DNA of 64,000 bases from Rugalucina vietnamica. Taxonomy: Eukaryota; Mollusca; Bivalvia; Lucinida; Lucinidae. Positions 36,401 through 44,240 of this stretch are shown piece by piece. A program made the position numbers and the translations under genes. Where the stretch lies: contig OZ024875.1 of the NCBI GenBank assembly GCA_964017185.1, positions 28,033,456-28,097,455 of the forward strand. The letters run 5' to 3'. The notes under the pieces are model-generated. The model saw nothing but the letters and a program-made list of their open reading frames with translations. It was not told the DNA's origin and did not search any database. Positions within the stretch are counted from its first letter, which is position 1; every line of letters starts with the position of its first letter.

Positions 36401-39400
36401 GTTAAGAAAGAAAATCTGATTCACGCCCTTCCGGTTCCGCATATGAAGACCAAGAAAAGGTAAACAAAACAATTACACTACTAGGATCGATTGATGATTA
36501 TATTTTAGTACAGAAATATATCGATTATCTATGAATGCTATTTTGTCACTTATTTACTATTGTAACTCAGCACCAAAGTAGCTCGCAAAATAATTTGACA
36601 GTCTTTGAGTTATTTATTCCCATCTTCGAACCTGGTGTTCCAACAAGGCCAAAGTCGGCGAAATACAACTAAAAATTGGACAATTTGCTGGTAAATGTCA
36701 AATTTTATTGATTGTTCCACGACAAATTTACAGATATGTATTAACTAAGTTGCATCTGATATCTGTGCCAGTATTTCGTTGTGTTAGTGCCCGTCATTAT
36801 CGATTTGAAGGGAAGGAAAAGATGGGTACGCATTTAATCATTAAAATATGAAGGATATATTTCAAGATACGAGGCTTGTCCCAAAAGTCCCGTTACACAT
36901 ACATTTTATTCTGAACGCATAGCAGGAACCAACAACAGTTACTCATGCAAAATATTTGGCCATATTGGAACTTATTTTACTGTTCAAAATGATACTCACT
37001 TCAATGACCTCACTGCTACAGTTACCTTGGTAACCATAAGTAGGCATGACCGGAGCAAGTCAAATTGTGCAAAATGTTTCCTTAATTTCTATTTTTTGCA
37101 ACCTGCTAAATCAACGTAGGTATAATGTGATCATTTAGAAAAATATACCAGCCTAACAACTATTCTATGAGCATCATTTAGTGATAATTTTATGAAATTT
37201 AAGAAAGATTTGATAGTTTGGGAGACAAACAAAGAAGCTTGCCTATAAAACTTCAACGACAAAATTACGACGTCGGCAAAAACATGCGGAGCAAAAATAT
37301 ATGGTCGTTATATTTAAACATCTAAAATATGTTCTTTAAGGGAAACCAAGCAAACGTTTAGCTTGATATTAGTTGGTGACTTCAATACTAGAACAAAACA
37401 CCTACTTTTAAAACGATATATTAGCTAACAGTAATATTACTTGACCTAATGAAACATGGATAGTAGTTAACAGTGGTTAGCATTTGGTTAATAATTATTA
37501 TTTTGCATGGCTGATCTTTATAGCATTATTTTGACGATTTGCTTATAAACATTTTACACAGATTTCCAAATATATGCTACAGTATCGTTTAGCTAAATAT
37601 AAATCTAATTTTGAAATAGATTTTTTTGTTTGTTGTGTATTTATACAAATGGCAAAATATTAAGAAAAAATAAAAATTAAAGGCAACGTCATTACACCTG
37701 CTCCGCTGAAGTAGGGGAACAAGGGTTCAAACCTCCACTGCATTTTAACAAATGCACATAGCAGTACGACAATTTGCCCCCTCAGCCCTTAGATATAGTA
37801 CTTGGTGAACATAAGTGATGTAAGGCTCTGACGTTTTGTTATCAAGGCAAAACAATGAGTGTAATGGAACTTTTGGGACAACCCTCGTACGTTTGAAAAC
37901 CTCAACCTGTTCAAGTTATGGTATTTATTTCCCTGTAAAGCGTTTTGAAAGACATAAAACCAAGAAAAAACAAATTAAAGTATACAGAATGCTGTAAAAT
38001 CGTCTTCATGAACAGGAATATCATGCATGTGAACTATTGTATTACATGTATTTCATAGACAGTTTGTATTATTTTATATCAAACATTTTCACTGCAAATA
38101 TCACAAACACACCAAATTTGAGTAAGCAACTATTAAGAAAGGACGAGAGAATGTGACAATAATCTTCAGCGTAAAACAATTAACAAAAACAAAAACTTTA
38201 ATACATGTGTTCTATAATGACTATATTGCTATCATTCTAATGATTAAATTCGTAACCGAAATGTTGACACAGCTTTTAACCACATATGCATAGAATGCAT
38301 TGGCCAGAGGCAAAGAAACTGTCACCAAACCTCACACAATGTTAAAATCATCTGCGCACTGTATTGCTTTCCGTTAATATGGACGTAATGAGCGGGAATC
38401 TAAAAATATCCTTGCGACTGACCCATATTTTCGTCGTGTACAATGCAATCCCAACATGTGTAGTGGGGTAGGGAATAAAAATCATGATTATAAAGAAAAA
38501 ATTCTGGAAATCCTTTGGGGTCCAAATATAGCAATGTCTAACTAATAAAATAGCATTGAGAGAATTATAATATTTGTCTTCGAATCGAAATATTTTACTC
38601 GGAAACACGAGCTGCAAAAGTCACATTTTGTTTACTTTTTGTTGGCCATCTAAGGACATGAATCGGATTTCTTTTCTTAACCGCGGTTACGCATTTAAAG
38701 GTTTGTTAGCCGTGAATAAGAACTGTGTTGAAACATGTTATGGATATATATTTTGACGATTAAATTATATAAATTATCTATTCTTTCTGTTTTTCTTCCT
38801 CTTTGGGTTCACATATTTCCTGCAATAGTAAGGAATTCCACTCTCTGGTATGTCGTCTATGTCGAGACCCTCGCATTCCGGGTGATACCATATATTGCAC
38901 TTGTCACATATAACATATTTGCCATCTTCTGGCATCTGACAAGTGCAATATATTTTTAGGTAGGCAGAGTACCTCACGCCATCGGGGAAAGTGGAATTCC
39001 TACTTCTTGCAGGAAATAGAGAGAACTCATTCTGTTCAAAGCAGTGTATCAAATGCCCACGCATGAGTTCTGTATCATAATCCTGGGTGGTAGGATCTGT
39101 TCCAAAGGCTTCAGCAACAGCGTTTGCAATAGCGTACAGGCCGCAGTCGCCGCTATTGTTTTGATACGCACAGTCCATAAACTTTAACAGTATCTTATCA
39201 TTGCGTTTAGGAGGACCGTCTCTCAATAGCTGACACACTACTTGTTGTGTCGGAAAACTCATGCTTGTGAAAGCAGAGTCATAAATCTTTATTTCATTAG
39301 AAGATTTAACTTTCATTGTTGATAGTGTGTCCACCTTTTTGAGGGTCTCTATTTACTATCTGAATGAAGTTTCCTCTTGCTTTCTTGAATGTAAGATTGC

Positions 39401-42400
39401 TGGCTTTTATACATGTATCAAGACTCCAAATGTGTGGAAACTGTCGTTTAAACATCTCCTGCGCAGCGGCGATAATCCGGTCATTCAGCCAGGCACTTGG
39501 CAGATACAGAATACTTTTTTCTTCATCTTTTAATGTTATATTACCAACATTAATCCAGTCAGGTCCGGCAACGGTATGTGGCGTCACAGGTTCTCTTGAA
39601 GATAATGTGCCTGAAAATCAGAGCTGATACATAGAAATCTCCTAACTGGAATGTTGTGTCGTAGCTAAGACATTGTTCTGTAGTATCAAAATAAAGTACC
39701 ATTTCCAGTTCATCTAACATGAGTGAGTCTCCACATATTACAACTAAGTTCGAGAATGTGTGAATGGCATGGATGAACTCATTGCTGCTGTCCCGTGCGA
39801 TGGCGTGGATGTTGAAAAGAGCATCTCTAGATATCCTCATTTCATTGTTTCCTTTATAATGGAGATTTTGAATCTGCTTCAAATTCCTTGGCATTTCCTC
39901 TTCGTGGATTTCATTTTAATAAACAGCATTTGGATCTTCCGACTTTGTTTGTTTCAACCATCTATCTAAGAACTGGGCTTGGTTCTGACGAATGGTCTGG
40001 CGGTGTTCTTTGCATTTTCATGAGCAAGCGATTGTGAAACTTCGTCATTTCCAATATACTGTATCAGAAATTGGCCGTTATCATGTCCGGGTTCATGAAA
40101 AACAAACTTCACAAACTCTTTGGATGCTCCATTTTCAGTTGCGATATAAAAGTACTTCTTTTTTATCTTTGGATTTTTTCTTGGCAACGCCACAGTTCCC
40201 TGATTTATCCAGCGATGGCCATCGGCACGCCAGTCTTGCGCCTTCGCCCCTTCTGCTTGGAATTTATACAGCTCTCCTCCTTTAGGACGAAATGGTAATG
40301 ATGTAACTGGTTCGAGATCTGTGTCCGGGTCTCTTAAATTTTCTATGATTGCTTCAGCCGAAAAATTCCTAAATTGTGTTTCCATGTCGTTTCATTCTTC
40401 TAAATAACAGCGGATATGTTACTATGACGCCGACGTCGCTACGTTTCTTTCTTACCGGTTCCGGTAATTGTTTTAATGGCCGTGACGACTCGATGAATAA
40501 TAGAGACATTTCCCGTGACCATTCCGTGACTTATATAACAAAACCCGTGACTACCCGTGACGGAAAACATACCCGTGACGACCCGTGACTCTGCCGTGAC
40601 GGTACAAACAAAACCCGTGACAACCCGTGACAATACCGTCACGGACATAATAACCGTCACGGGTTTTAGTAGATCTGACAAAAAGAAGGTAAATGTGTGT
40701 ATCCTACGACCTATCGTACATGGTTTAGTCGTGGACAAAAAATGTCAAATGAAAACCAAAAGGTTTGAAGCCGAACCAAATGACCAGTTGTCTGGGCACT
40801 ATGAGGAATATGAAGTGGACCTAGTCAAATATCGGTGCGTTCCTTTACCGGAATGGACCGGAATGGACATGATTACCGGAATGGACATCAAATTTACCGG
40901 AATGGACCTATATTTTCCTTTTTCTTTATTTTTTTTCTTCTAAACCCAATTGTATGTGATAAATAAGACATTATCTATGTTATAATAGAAAATTTCCCCA
41001 TATGCAAAAAAGATATGGCCTAATCAGTCAGCTCGTCTTCACCGACGCCCATTATCACCAACACGTTATCATGATTGCATTACAAATTGCAAGTTGAATA
41101 GTGTTCAGTGGATAATATTAATAATAATTAATCAAAATAATAATTATTTGCATGACACTGGTCACTAGAAATATATGACATCGCTCACTAAATTGTATCT
41201 TGTAACTATAAAATGTTGGTCCAAAATTCAACGTTCACATATCAACTGAAGCATCACTATGACTTTGTACCCGTCACCTGGTTCAGAACGCAAAACAAAA
41301 ACTGACAGATGACGCCGTAACCAAATCTGACAGGTATGTATTAATTGACAATATATTTGGTCAGGATGGTATTGTTGCAGCGGACGACACCATTTGTTTT
41401 GACGAGAAGTGTGCTGAGTTTGAAGCTGCATGCTCAGAAAAATCAGGTAAGTTTCTTAAACATTTCCAAAGCAAATTGAAAATGCAGTTAATGCAGAAAG
41501 TCAATGAGCCACAGAGATTGGGATTGATTGATTCACAGTGGACAAACAATAACTGTGAATCAATCAATCATGTGCTGAAACAGATGAATGACTGGAAGTC
41601 CAAACCATTAACAGAACAGTGGGATCATGGAATTAGTAGACGGGCAGTTCAAAGAACTCCGAAGTTCACTTGTGGGAGTTGGAGATTTCCGATTGGCGGA
41701 ATCTCACAAGAGATTTCAGGTATCGAAGTCAGAGTGGGTTTCGAAAACCGCTGCACAGAAAGGTAGGTTGTACAATCGTTTCCGCAACACCAAGCTTCAG
41801 GATCAGAAATTTGTTAAATCAACAGATGGTCAGAGCAAGGTGGTGGCACCAAAGACTCACGGTAAGAAGAAGAATCAAACAAAGAGGAAAGTAAATGTTA
41901 GGACAGTCACTGTGAAGAAAGCCATGAAGAAACCAGAGGTAAGTGATAGCGACAGTGACATGTCTGAATGAGTCAGATTTACTTTATCGGCTATATAAAT
42001 GAATATAGTATGGTCGTGTACCGTTTCTCGATGTTGGGATGCCCGGCTGGGTAGGGGCGATCATACTATTTTTTTTTGTATAGTTGATGAACGTGGGACG
42101 AGAATCAGTTGTTCAGAGGTACATGTATATACTTTTCCCGTGACAAAAAAACAACAACAAAAAAACACATAGTCATGGTCATTCCTCCTCTTTTTCAATG
42201 TCCTATATCATACAATTTCACATTCGATAAGCGAATACAACACGTTCCTCGATGTTGAGATGCCCGGCGGGGTAGGGGCGGGTTTGTTGTATTCATTTAA
42301 CGAATGGCGAAATTGTATCGATTATGAACACATGTATAACTGTTTGATTATTGTTGAGCTTTGTTTTTGAATATAGTAGATAAGATGGTTGACGCAGAAA

Positions 42401-43942
42401 CTTGTATGTAACAGTTTAGTATTCGAAACACGGCTTGGTAGATGCAATTTTTAGGATGAGACTGGTTCTGACTGCACCAGTTCCTGGTCAATGCTTGATT
42501 TACAATTTCACATTCGATAAGCGAATATAACATGCACGTGTACCGTTTCTCGATGTTGAGATGCCCGGCGGGGTAGGGGCGGGCTTGTTGTATTCATTTA
42601 ACGAATGGCGAAATTGTATTAATCAAGAAATGAACGTCTTTTGATGTATGTACTCGATACTGCTTTTTAGTGCTTATTGCGTGTGCTGTTTTGTACTTTT
42701 CATTTTTAATACATGAATATCATTGTTTTCGACCACTAAGACATAAATTATAAAACTCGAAGATTTGGCTATATAGGTACTATCTATACATCGACAAGCA
42801 AATGCCTTTGTTTTGTAAATACATGTAGCATATACATGCACTATTGTTTTCATGCTTCTTTGTTTTCGTTTTTGTGTGCTTTGATTTTTTTTGTGGATTC
42901 ATCTTTACCTTTACTATATAAAATGATTATCTCCGACCAATGAGACCTAAACCGTTATGCTTAGCTTGAAAACTCGAAGATTCAATGTACCTGGTACTAT
43001 CTATAAACTATAGTTTTCATGCTCCTTTTGTTTTCGTTCTAGTGTGCTTTGATGTTGATTGTTTTAATTTTTCATTTAATGCATAAAATAAAATTATCTC
43101 CGACCAAAGAGACACAAACCGTTCTGCTCAGCTTAAAAGATTTGATTCGATTAAAGGTACTATCTCTATAAACAGCAAAAAGCAAATGTGCTCGTTTTGT
43201 GTGTTCACATACTACTGTCTGACCATGTTAAGAAATGTATAATAAACTTTAATACATCATGCTTTTGATTCATTTTGATGTTCCTATGTGTGGTTTTCAG
43301 ACAAGCAATGACCTAAAGACATTGAGTAGGCACAAAATATGGTAATGACGATACCATCATAGATCTAGATCTACGACAGCAGCAATGCCGATCTCGATAC
43401 ATACCGGAGACAAACCATACTGTGATAGTCTGTTGCTCTCGTTCTTCTCGGCGACCGTGGCTGTATGTGACTAATTTCCCCTTTAAACAATGAACTATTC
43501 ATATATTTTTATTCAGTTTTAGCAAAATGGCCCAATATTTAGTTAGAAGGTAGAAAACGAGACCCGTCGCACCCCCCCCCCCACTTCCGCGACTATTGAG
43601 TTTCTGATCGATATAAAATAGCTCAGATACTAAAGATTTCTTGATCTACGTAGCTTCTTTTCATATCATCCTACACCATTTGCAAATGAAAAACACAATT
43701 TAAGTGGCCTGGGATAAAAAATATAGGTCCATTCCGGTAAATTTGATGTCCATTCCGGTAATCATGTCCATTCCGGTCCATTCCGGTAAAGGAACGCACC
43801 CGTCAAATATTACTTTTTTCAGGCCCAAAACTGATGAACATGACAATACCTGTTCACCATCCTGTTGATTAACAAGAAACACCTTTCCATAGGCACCCTC
43901 GCCCAATAGTCGATCGTACTCAAGATCAAGGCTTTCATTCAT
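18314..43942 (-). CDS. NEK-family (NIMA-related) serine/threonine kinase, spliced gene, 14 exons
   Basis: Fourteen exons join in phase to about 843 codons. Residues about 9-265 form the kinase domain: glycine loop GEGAYG at 14-19, catalytic lysine in FAVKE at 35, helix-C glutamate near 53, HRDMKTKN with aspartate 132, DLG at 150-152 in place of DFG, and activation segment GTPSYMSPE at 169-177. The segment after the kinase is long, acidic and serine-rich, with a ten-aspartate run. NEK kinases act in mitosis, cilia and the DNA-damage response. The LHRD..KNIFL style recalls NEK11, NEK1 and NEK5, but the exact orthologue is unresolved, so no symbol is given. Intron 1 is 11 kb and filled with transposons. 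Start: ATG at 43942, since the upstream in-frame codon is TTG. Confidence 0.85.
18856..18916 (-). CDS. NEK-like kinase exon 13
   Basis: 61 nt, phase 1 to 2, acceptor gttttcag, donor AGAC|GTAAGT. It encodes [20 protein letters not shown]. Confidence 0.75.
19050..19672. mobile_element. CpG-rich non-autonomous DNA element
   Basis: Against an AT-rich background this segment holds dozens of variants of TCGTGCGA / TCGCGCGAC in both orientations. The edges share an inverted match, CTCACTGGCATGCGA on the left and, reversed, CTTACTGGGATGCGA on the right. Clustered subterminal motifs of this kind are typical transposase-binding arrays. No coding; frames on both strands are by-products. It lies in NEK intron 12. 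Confidence 0.6.
19886..19956 (-). CDS. NEK-like kinase exon 12
   Basis: 71 nt, phase 2 to 1, acceptor tttattttcag, donor CTGG|GTATGT. It encodes [20 protein letters not shown] and KLL, probably helical or coiled. Confidence 0.75.
20470..20635 (-). repeat. MITE family A, degraded copy next to exon 11
   Basis: Recognisable by aagctgatcagtgccttggt, then cagtacaattcctcttcttt and gtttgtgtctgacctgctca. Its terminal part reaches to about 10-20 bp from the exon 11 donor. Confidence 0.6.
20648..20769 (-). CDS. NEK-like kinase exon 11
   Basis: 122 nt, phase 0 to 2. It encodes [20 protein letters not shown] and then ten consecutive aspartates from a GAT/GAC triplet run, ending IVISH. Donor ATAG|GTAAGT. 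A degraded family A MITE follows within about 20 bp of the donor. Confidence 0.8.
21095..21540 (+). repeat. Two direct copies of an 80-bp segment, 360 bp apart
   Basis: The phrases accgcggtatgacccatc and gctcactgctcttaaaggat occur at 21100-21180 and again at 21460-21535. They may be the ends of a small inserted element. No coding. Confidence 0.6.
21545..22265. repeat. Foldback element with roughly 300-bp diverged arms
   Basis: The left arm (about 21545-21850) and the reverse complement of the right arm (about 21960-22262) align along their length. For example ggagataactattggttttt matches agagataactcttgattgtt, and cacatgcgcttcaattggaa matches gcgcatgcgcatcattggaa. The spacer is about 100 bp. 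It lies in NEK intron 10, so the pre-mRNA could form a long imperfect hairpin. Confidence 0.7.
22545..22585 (-). CDS. NEK-like kinase exon 10
   Basis: 41 nt, phase 1 to 0, encoding (V)[13 protein letters not shown]. Good splice sites (attttccag, AAG|GTAAGG). It restores the frame between exons 9 and 11, which would otherwise clash. Confidence 0.7.
23682..23915 (+). repeat. MITE family A, full copy beside exon 9
   Basis: Ends TGAGCCGCCACATGGGAAAA and GGTTCAT, with the central GATCAGCTTTGCAG hairpin. The 15-bp repeat ATTCCAGATAATATT flanks it on both sides, unusually long for a target duplication; other copies show 2 bp or none. Confidence 0.8.
23934..23991 (-). CDS. NEK-like kinase exon 9
   Basis: 58 nt encoding [19 protein letters not shown], phase 0 to 1, acceptor attttaag, donor GATG|GTAAAT. 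A family A MITE lies 18 bp past the donor, flanked by a 15-bp direct repeat that reaches into the splice site. Confidence 0.75.
24762..26009 (-). CDS. NEK-like kinase exon 8 (large C-terminal exon)
   Basis: 416 codons in one open frame from acceptor tttattccag to donor AAT|GTAAGT. The product is low-complexity, acidic and serine-rich, with clusters such as [18 protein letters not shown] and basic patches such as [14 protein letters not shown], an AT-hook-like sequence. No folded domain is recognised. Such tails in NEKs carry partner-binding and phosphorylation sites. Confidence 0.85.
26085..27160. other. NEK intron 7 sequence, nothing recognised
   Basis: AT-rich, without coding signal or repeat family I can identify. 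Confidence 0.5.
27165..27415 (-). repeat. MITE family B, reverse copy
   Basis: The same hairpin core (gatgtgcattctgcggcatc, catctggggctattctgttt) and flank (aaatcactcctgatgcccag, ccaaatgataatgatgggaa) as the copy at 6105-6318, inverted. It begins with a T/A-rich run. Confidence 0.75.
27476..28220. mobile_element. Pogo/Tigger-like non-autonomous element
   Basis: TA-flanked. The right end, reversed, reads CAGTCGAAGTTTGATAATTC and the left end reads CAGACCAATTTGTATAATTC. Both are followed by TTCGAAA-rich subterminal repeats and a shared gcggtccc/gccggtccc block. These are typical of pogo-group Tc1/mariner ends. The 745-bp interior has no transposase. NEK intron 7. Confidence 0.75.
28335..28361 (-). 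CDS. NEK-like kinase exon 7 (27-nt microexon)
   Basis: Nine codons, TQNTLTRDM, between acceptor aaattttag and donor ATG|GTAAGG. It is called because both splice signals fit and it keeps phase 0 between exons 6 and 8. Skipping it would also keep the frame, so it could be alternative. Confidence 0.65.
28788..28914 (-). CDS. NEK-like kinase exon 6
   Basis: About 43 codons, completing the kinase fold with the NEK-typical [13 protein letters not shown]. Acceptor ttgccag, donor AGG|GTGAGT. Phase 0 at both ends is required by the flanking exons; my edges may be off by two bases. Confidence 0.8.
29770..30007 (+). repeat. MITE family A, full copy forming part of the exon 5 donor
   Basis: Ends TGAGCCGCCCCATGGGAAAA and GGCCGCTCA, flanked by TA. 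The minus-strand donor GTATGAGC has its GT from the host and the following ATGAGC from the MITE end. Confidence 0.85.
30010..30117 (-). CDS. NEK-like kinase exon 5
   Basis: 36 codons, phase 0. It encodes [20 protein letters not shown] and onward (subdomains IX-X). The donor reads AAG|GTATGAGC, and the bases from about +3 are the terminal bases of a family A MITE, so the transposon supplies part of the 5' splice site. Confidence 0.9.
30277..30512 (-). repeat. MITE family A, full copy
   Basis: Both ends and the perfect central hairpin (GATCAGCTTCGCGGTTACCG and onward) are intact. It is the best-preserved copy here and lies in NEK intron 4. Confidence 0.85.
30543..30821 (-). repeat. tRNA-derived SINE
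   Basis: Read on the minus strand it starts with a tRNA-like head: box A GTAGCCGAGTGG and box B-like GGTCCCGGGATCGATCC, spaced as in tRNA. A body with ggttaaagatccctacacag follows. The head supplies an internal RNA polymerase III promoter; mobilisation would need a LINE. Which tRNA founded it is unclear, possibly a serine/leucine type. Confidence 0.75.
30931..31027 (-). CDS. NEK-like kinase exon 4
   Basis: 97 nt, phase 2 to 0, acceptor ttttcttccag, donor AAG|GTGAGT. It encodes the activation segment ending [19 protein letters not shown]. Confidence 0.9.
31568..31763 (+). repeat. MITE family A, shortened copy beside exon 3
   Basis: Left end atgagctaccgcat, then an interior missing part of the hairpin, then the right end catgcagcggctcat. 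Only 20 bp separate it from the exon 3 donor GTAAGA. Confidence 0.75.
31790..31890 (-). CDS. NEK-like kinase exon 3
   Basis: 101 nt, phase 0 to 2, donor CAA|GTAAGA. It encodes the catalytic loop HRDMKTKN and the metal-binding GDLGIAK. DLG in place of DFG is unusual but keeps the aspartate. A family A MITE ends 20 bp past the donor. Confidence 0.9.
32095..32215 (+). repeat. MITE family A, partial copy
   Basis: Right half only: cgatagtacaattcttcttc, then gttttgtgtcagacccgtcc and ggttttctca. NEK intron 2. Confidence 0.6.
32466..32735 (-). CDS. NEK-like kinase exon 2
   Basis: 90 codons, phase 0 at both ends, acceptor atatttcag and donor AAG|GTAGTA. It carries the ATP-binding lysine (FAVKEID), helix C ([12 protein letters not shown]) and the hinge [14 protein letters not shown] family A MITE fragment begins about 6 bp upstream of the acceptor AG. 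Confidence 0.9.
32743..32832 (-). repeat. MITE family A, terminal fragment beside exon 2 acceptor
   Basis: Ninety bases from one end (ataagcctccatatgataaaa through cagcctgtacagttgcagaa). On the minus strand it supplies the intron sequence up to about 6 bp before the acceptor AG. Confidence 0.7.
33200..34400 (+). repeat. Satellite, period about 128 bp, ten copies
   Basis: The phrase aaaatcactgaaccgtgaaa recurs at spacings of about 110-135 bp, mostly 126-129, each followed by ttaggtcacagtgacctat. The half-site pair aggtcacagtgacct is an inverted repeat resembling a nuclear-receptor response element and is present in most copies. Confidence 0.85.
34460..35150 (+). repeat. Satellite, period about 176 bp, four copies
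   Basis: Units start with tctagattttaacctctagc and contain gatgccatggaatgaaagc, near 34471, 34648, 34820 and 34998. Confidence 0.85.
35157..35215 (+). repeat. ACGGGA-rich microsatellite
   Basis: Three repeats of an 18-bp unit, acgggaacgggaacgcac. A short frame reading [10 protein letters not shown] is its by-product. Confidence 0.9.
35793..35870. repeat. 78-bp palindromic MITE with CRE-like sites
   Basis: The ends CCCAGCGGGCACATGACGTC and, reversed, CCCAGCAGGCACATGACGTC pair along nearly the whole length. Three TGACGTCA palindromes (CREB/ATF-type sites) lie inside. Non-coding. Confidence 0.8.
36870..37887. mobile_element. 1-kb mariner-like non-autonomous element (2 of 3)
   Basis: TA-flanked inverted ends of 29 bp: CGAGGCTTGTCCCAAAAGTC on the left, CGAGGGTTGTCCCAAAAGTT on the right (reversed), then CATTACAC/CGTTACAC. 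No transposase is recognisable. It is inserted within the Ulp1-bearing element and so is younger than it. Confidence 0.8.
38774..40385 (-). pseudogene. Transposase N-part plus Ulp1-type protease and PHD finger, in broken frames
   Basis: Four overlapping minus-strand frames follow in order. 40385-39966: unrecognised N-terminal domain containing [18 protein letters not shown]. 39894-39559: a block [19 protein letters not shown] that resembles the first catalytic aspartate region of Mutator-type transposases, and then stops matching. 39587-39306: [14 protein letters not shown], typical of the start of Ulp1/SENP (C48) proteases. 39334-38774: [20 protein letters not shown], the Ulp1 glutamine-cysteine motif, then a PHD finger ([25 protein letters not shown]) and a lysine-rich tail. 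The frames do not join cleanly and the usual HW catalytic histidine is not evident. Introns could explain some breaks, but decay is likelier. Confidence 0.6.
41302..41971 (+). pseudogene. Mutator-like transposase, C-terminal remnant
   Basis: The frame reads [20 protein letters not shown], then [15 protein letters not shown] and [20 protein letters not shown], the conserved NNNCES.NH..K end of this transposase type. Coding changes frame near 41620 and continues as [19 protein letters not shown] to a lysine-rich tail and stop at 41971. The N-terminal DNA-binding and most of the DDE region are missing. The related N-terminal half is found, in opposite orientation, at 39559-40385. Confidence 0.7.
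42005..42617 (+). other. Three hairpins sharing a GC-rich core
   Basis: Near 42005-42069, 42212-42316 and 42502-42617 the core CGATGTTGAGATGCCCGGCG plus GGGTAGGGGCG recurs. In each copy it is enclosed by a long stem. Copies 2 and 3 share stem arms (acaatttcacattcg... and ...cgaatggcgaaattgt). Copy 1 has an unrelated stem, ATAGTATG/CATACTAT. Within the core, TCTC/GAGA and GCCC/GGGC can pair, suggesting a three-way junction. All three follow the transposase stop. Function unknown. Confidence 0.6.
42655..43200 (+). repeat. Diverged internal repeats of the Mutator-like element
   Basis: Units containing ttttcatgcttctttgtttt then attatctccgaccaatgaga recur about three times with period near 180-220 bp. 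Non-coding. Confidence 0.6.
43850..43942 (-). CDS. NEK-like kinase exon 1
   Basis: 31 codons, ending CAG|GTATTG, phase 0. It encodes the N-terminus and glycine-rich loop ([11 protein letters not shown]). The donor lies only 48 bp from the end of the Mutator-like element in intron 1. Confidence 0.85.
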
Positions 43943-44240
43943 GGTCAATCGTACATTTTTCAGCAAATATTTGCAAACAATTCAAAACTGACATCAAGTC
44001 TGTCAAATTCCGAGTATTTTGAACCTCTACTTCCGGTTACCTGTAAAATAAGGGAAGTAACTCGTCAACAATAAATTACAAAACTACTATTCATTTTCCA
44101 ACGAAAACTTTCCCCATAGCAGATCCTGGTTATCTCGATCCTAAAATCCCGATTCCTTTTCTGTCGAAATCGAGTGAAACCAACGCGTATTACTATGGAT
44201 AAACATACAAAGTAATATTGCTTTTATATTTTAGAAAAAT
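43943..44240 (-). promoter_or_regulatory. Probable NEK 5' UTR and promoter region
   Basis: The only non-repeat DNA between the kinase start and the LINE at 44241. No TATA box or other decisive signal seen; the call rests on position. Confidence 0.35.

Larger units (their letters stand above)
36193..40669 (-). mobile_element. DNA transposon relic with transposase, Ulp1 and PHD pieces
   Basis: The ends share CTAAAACCCGTGACG in inverted orientation. The right 180 bp hold about a dozen CCCGTGAC/GTCACGGG motifs and the left 110 bp a few more: subterminal binding arrays. Coding pieces on the minus strand lie at 38774-40385. Another inverted pair (cacggctaacaaacctttaa) at 36367-36480 and 38620-38715 lies inside. 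No clear target duplication was found. Mutator-like affinity is inferred from the transposase motif. NEK intron 1. Confidence 0.6.
40833..43801 (+). mobile_element. Mutator-like element with 9-bp target duplication
   Basis: The 9-bp repeat GTCAAATAT flanks it exactly (40824-40832 and 43802-43810). The inverted ends, about 90 bp, start GGTGCGTTCCTTTACCGGAA and carry four repeats of ACCGGAATGGAC. A 9-bp duplication is the Mutator hallmark. Inside are a transposase remnant (41302-41971), three unusual hairpins and diverged repeats. It sits in NEK intron 1, 48 bp from exon 1. Confidence 0.85.

Noticed and set aside
43943-43966. Upstream in-frame extension of the NEK start
   Set aside because: The codon at 43966 is TTG; the first ATG with good family spacing is at 43942.
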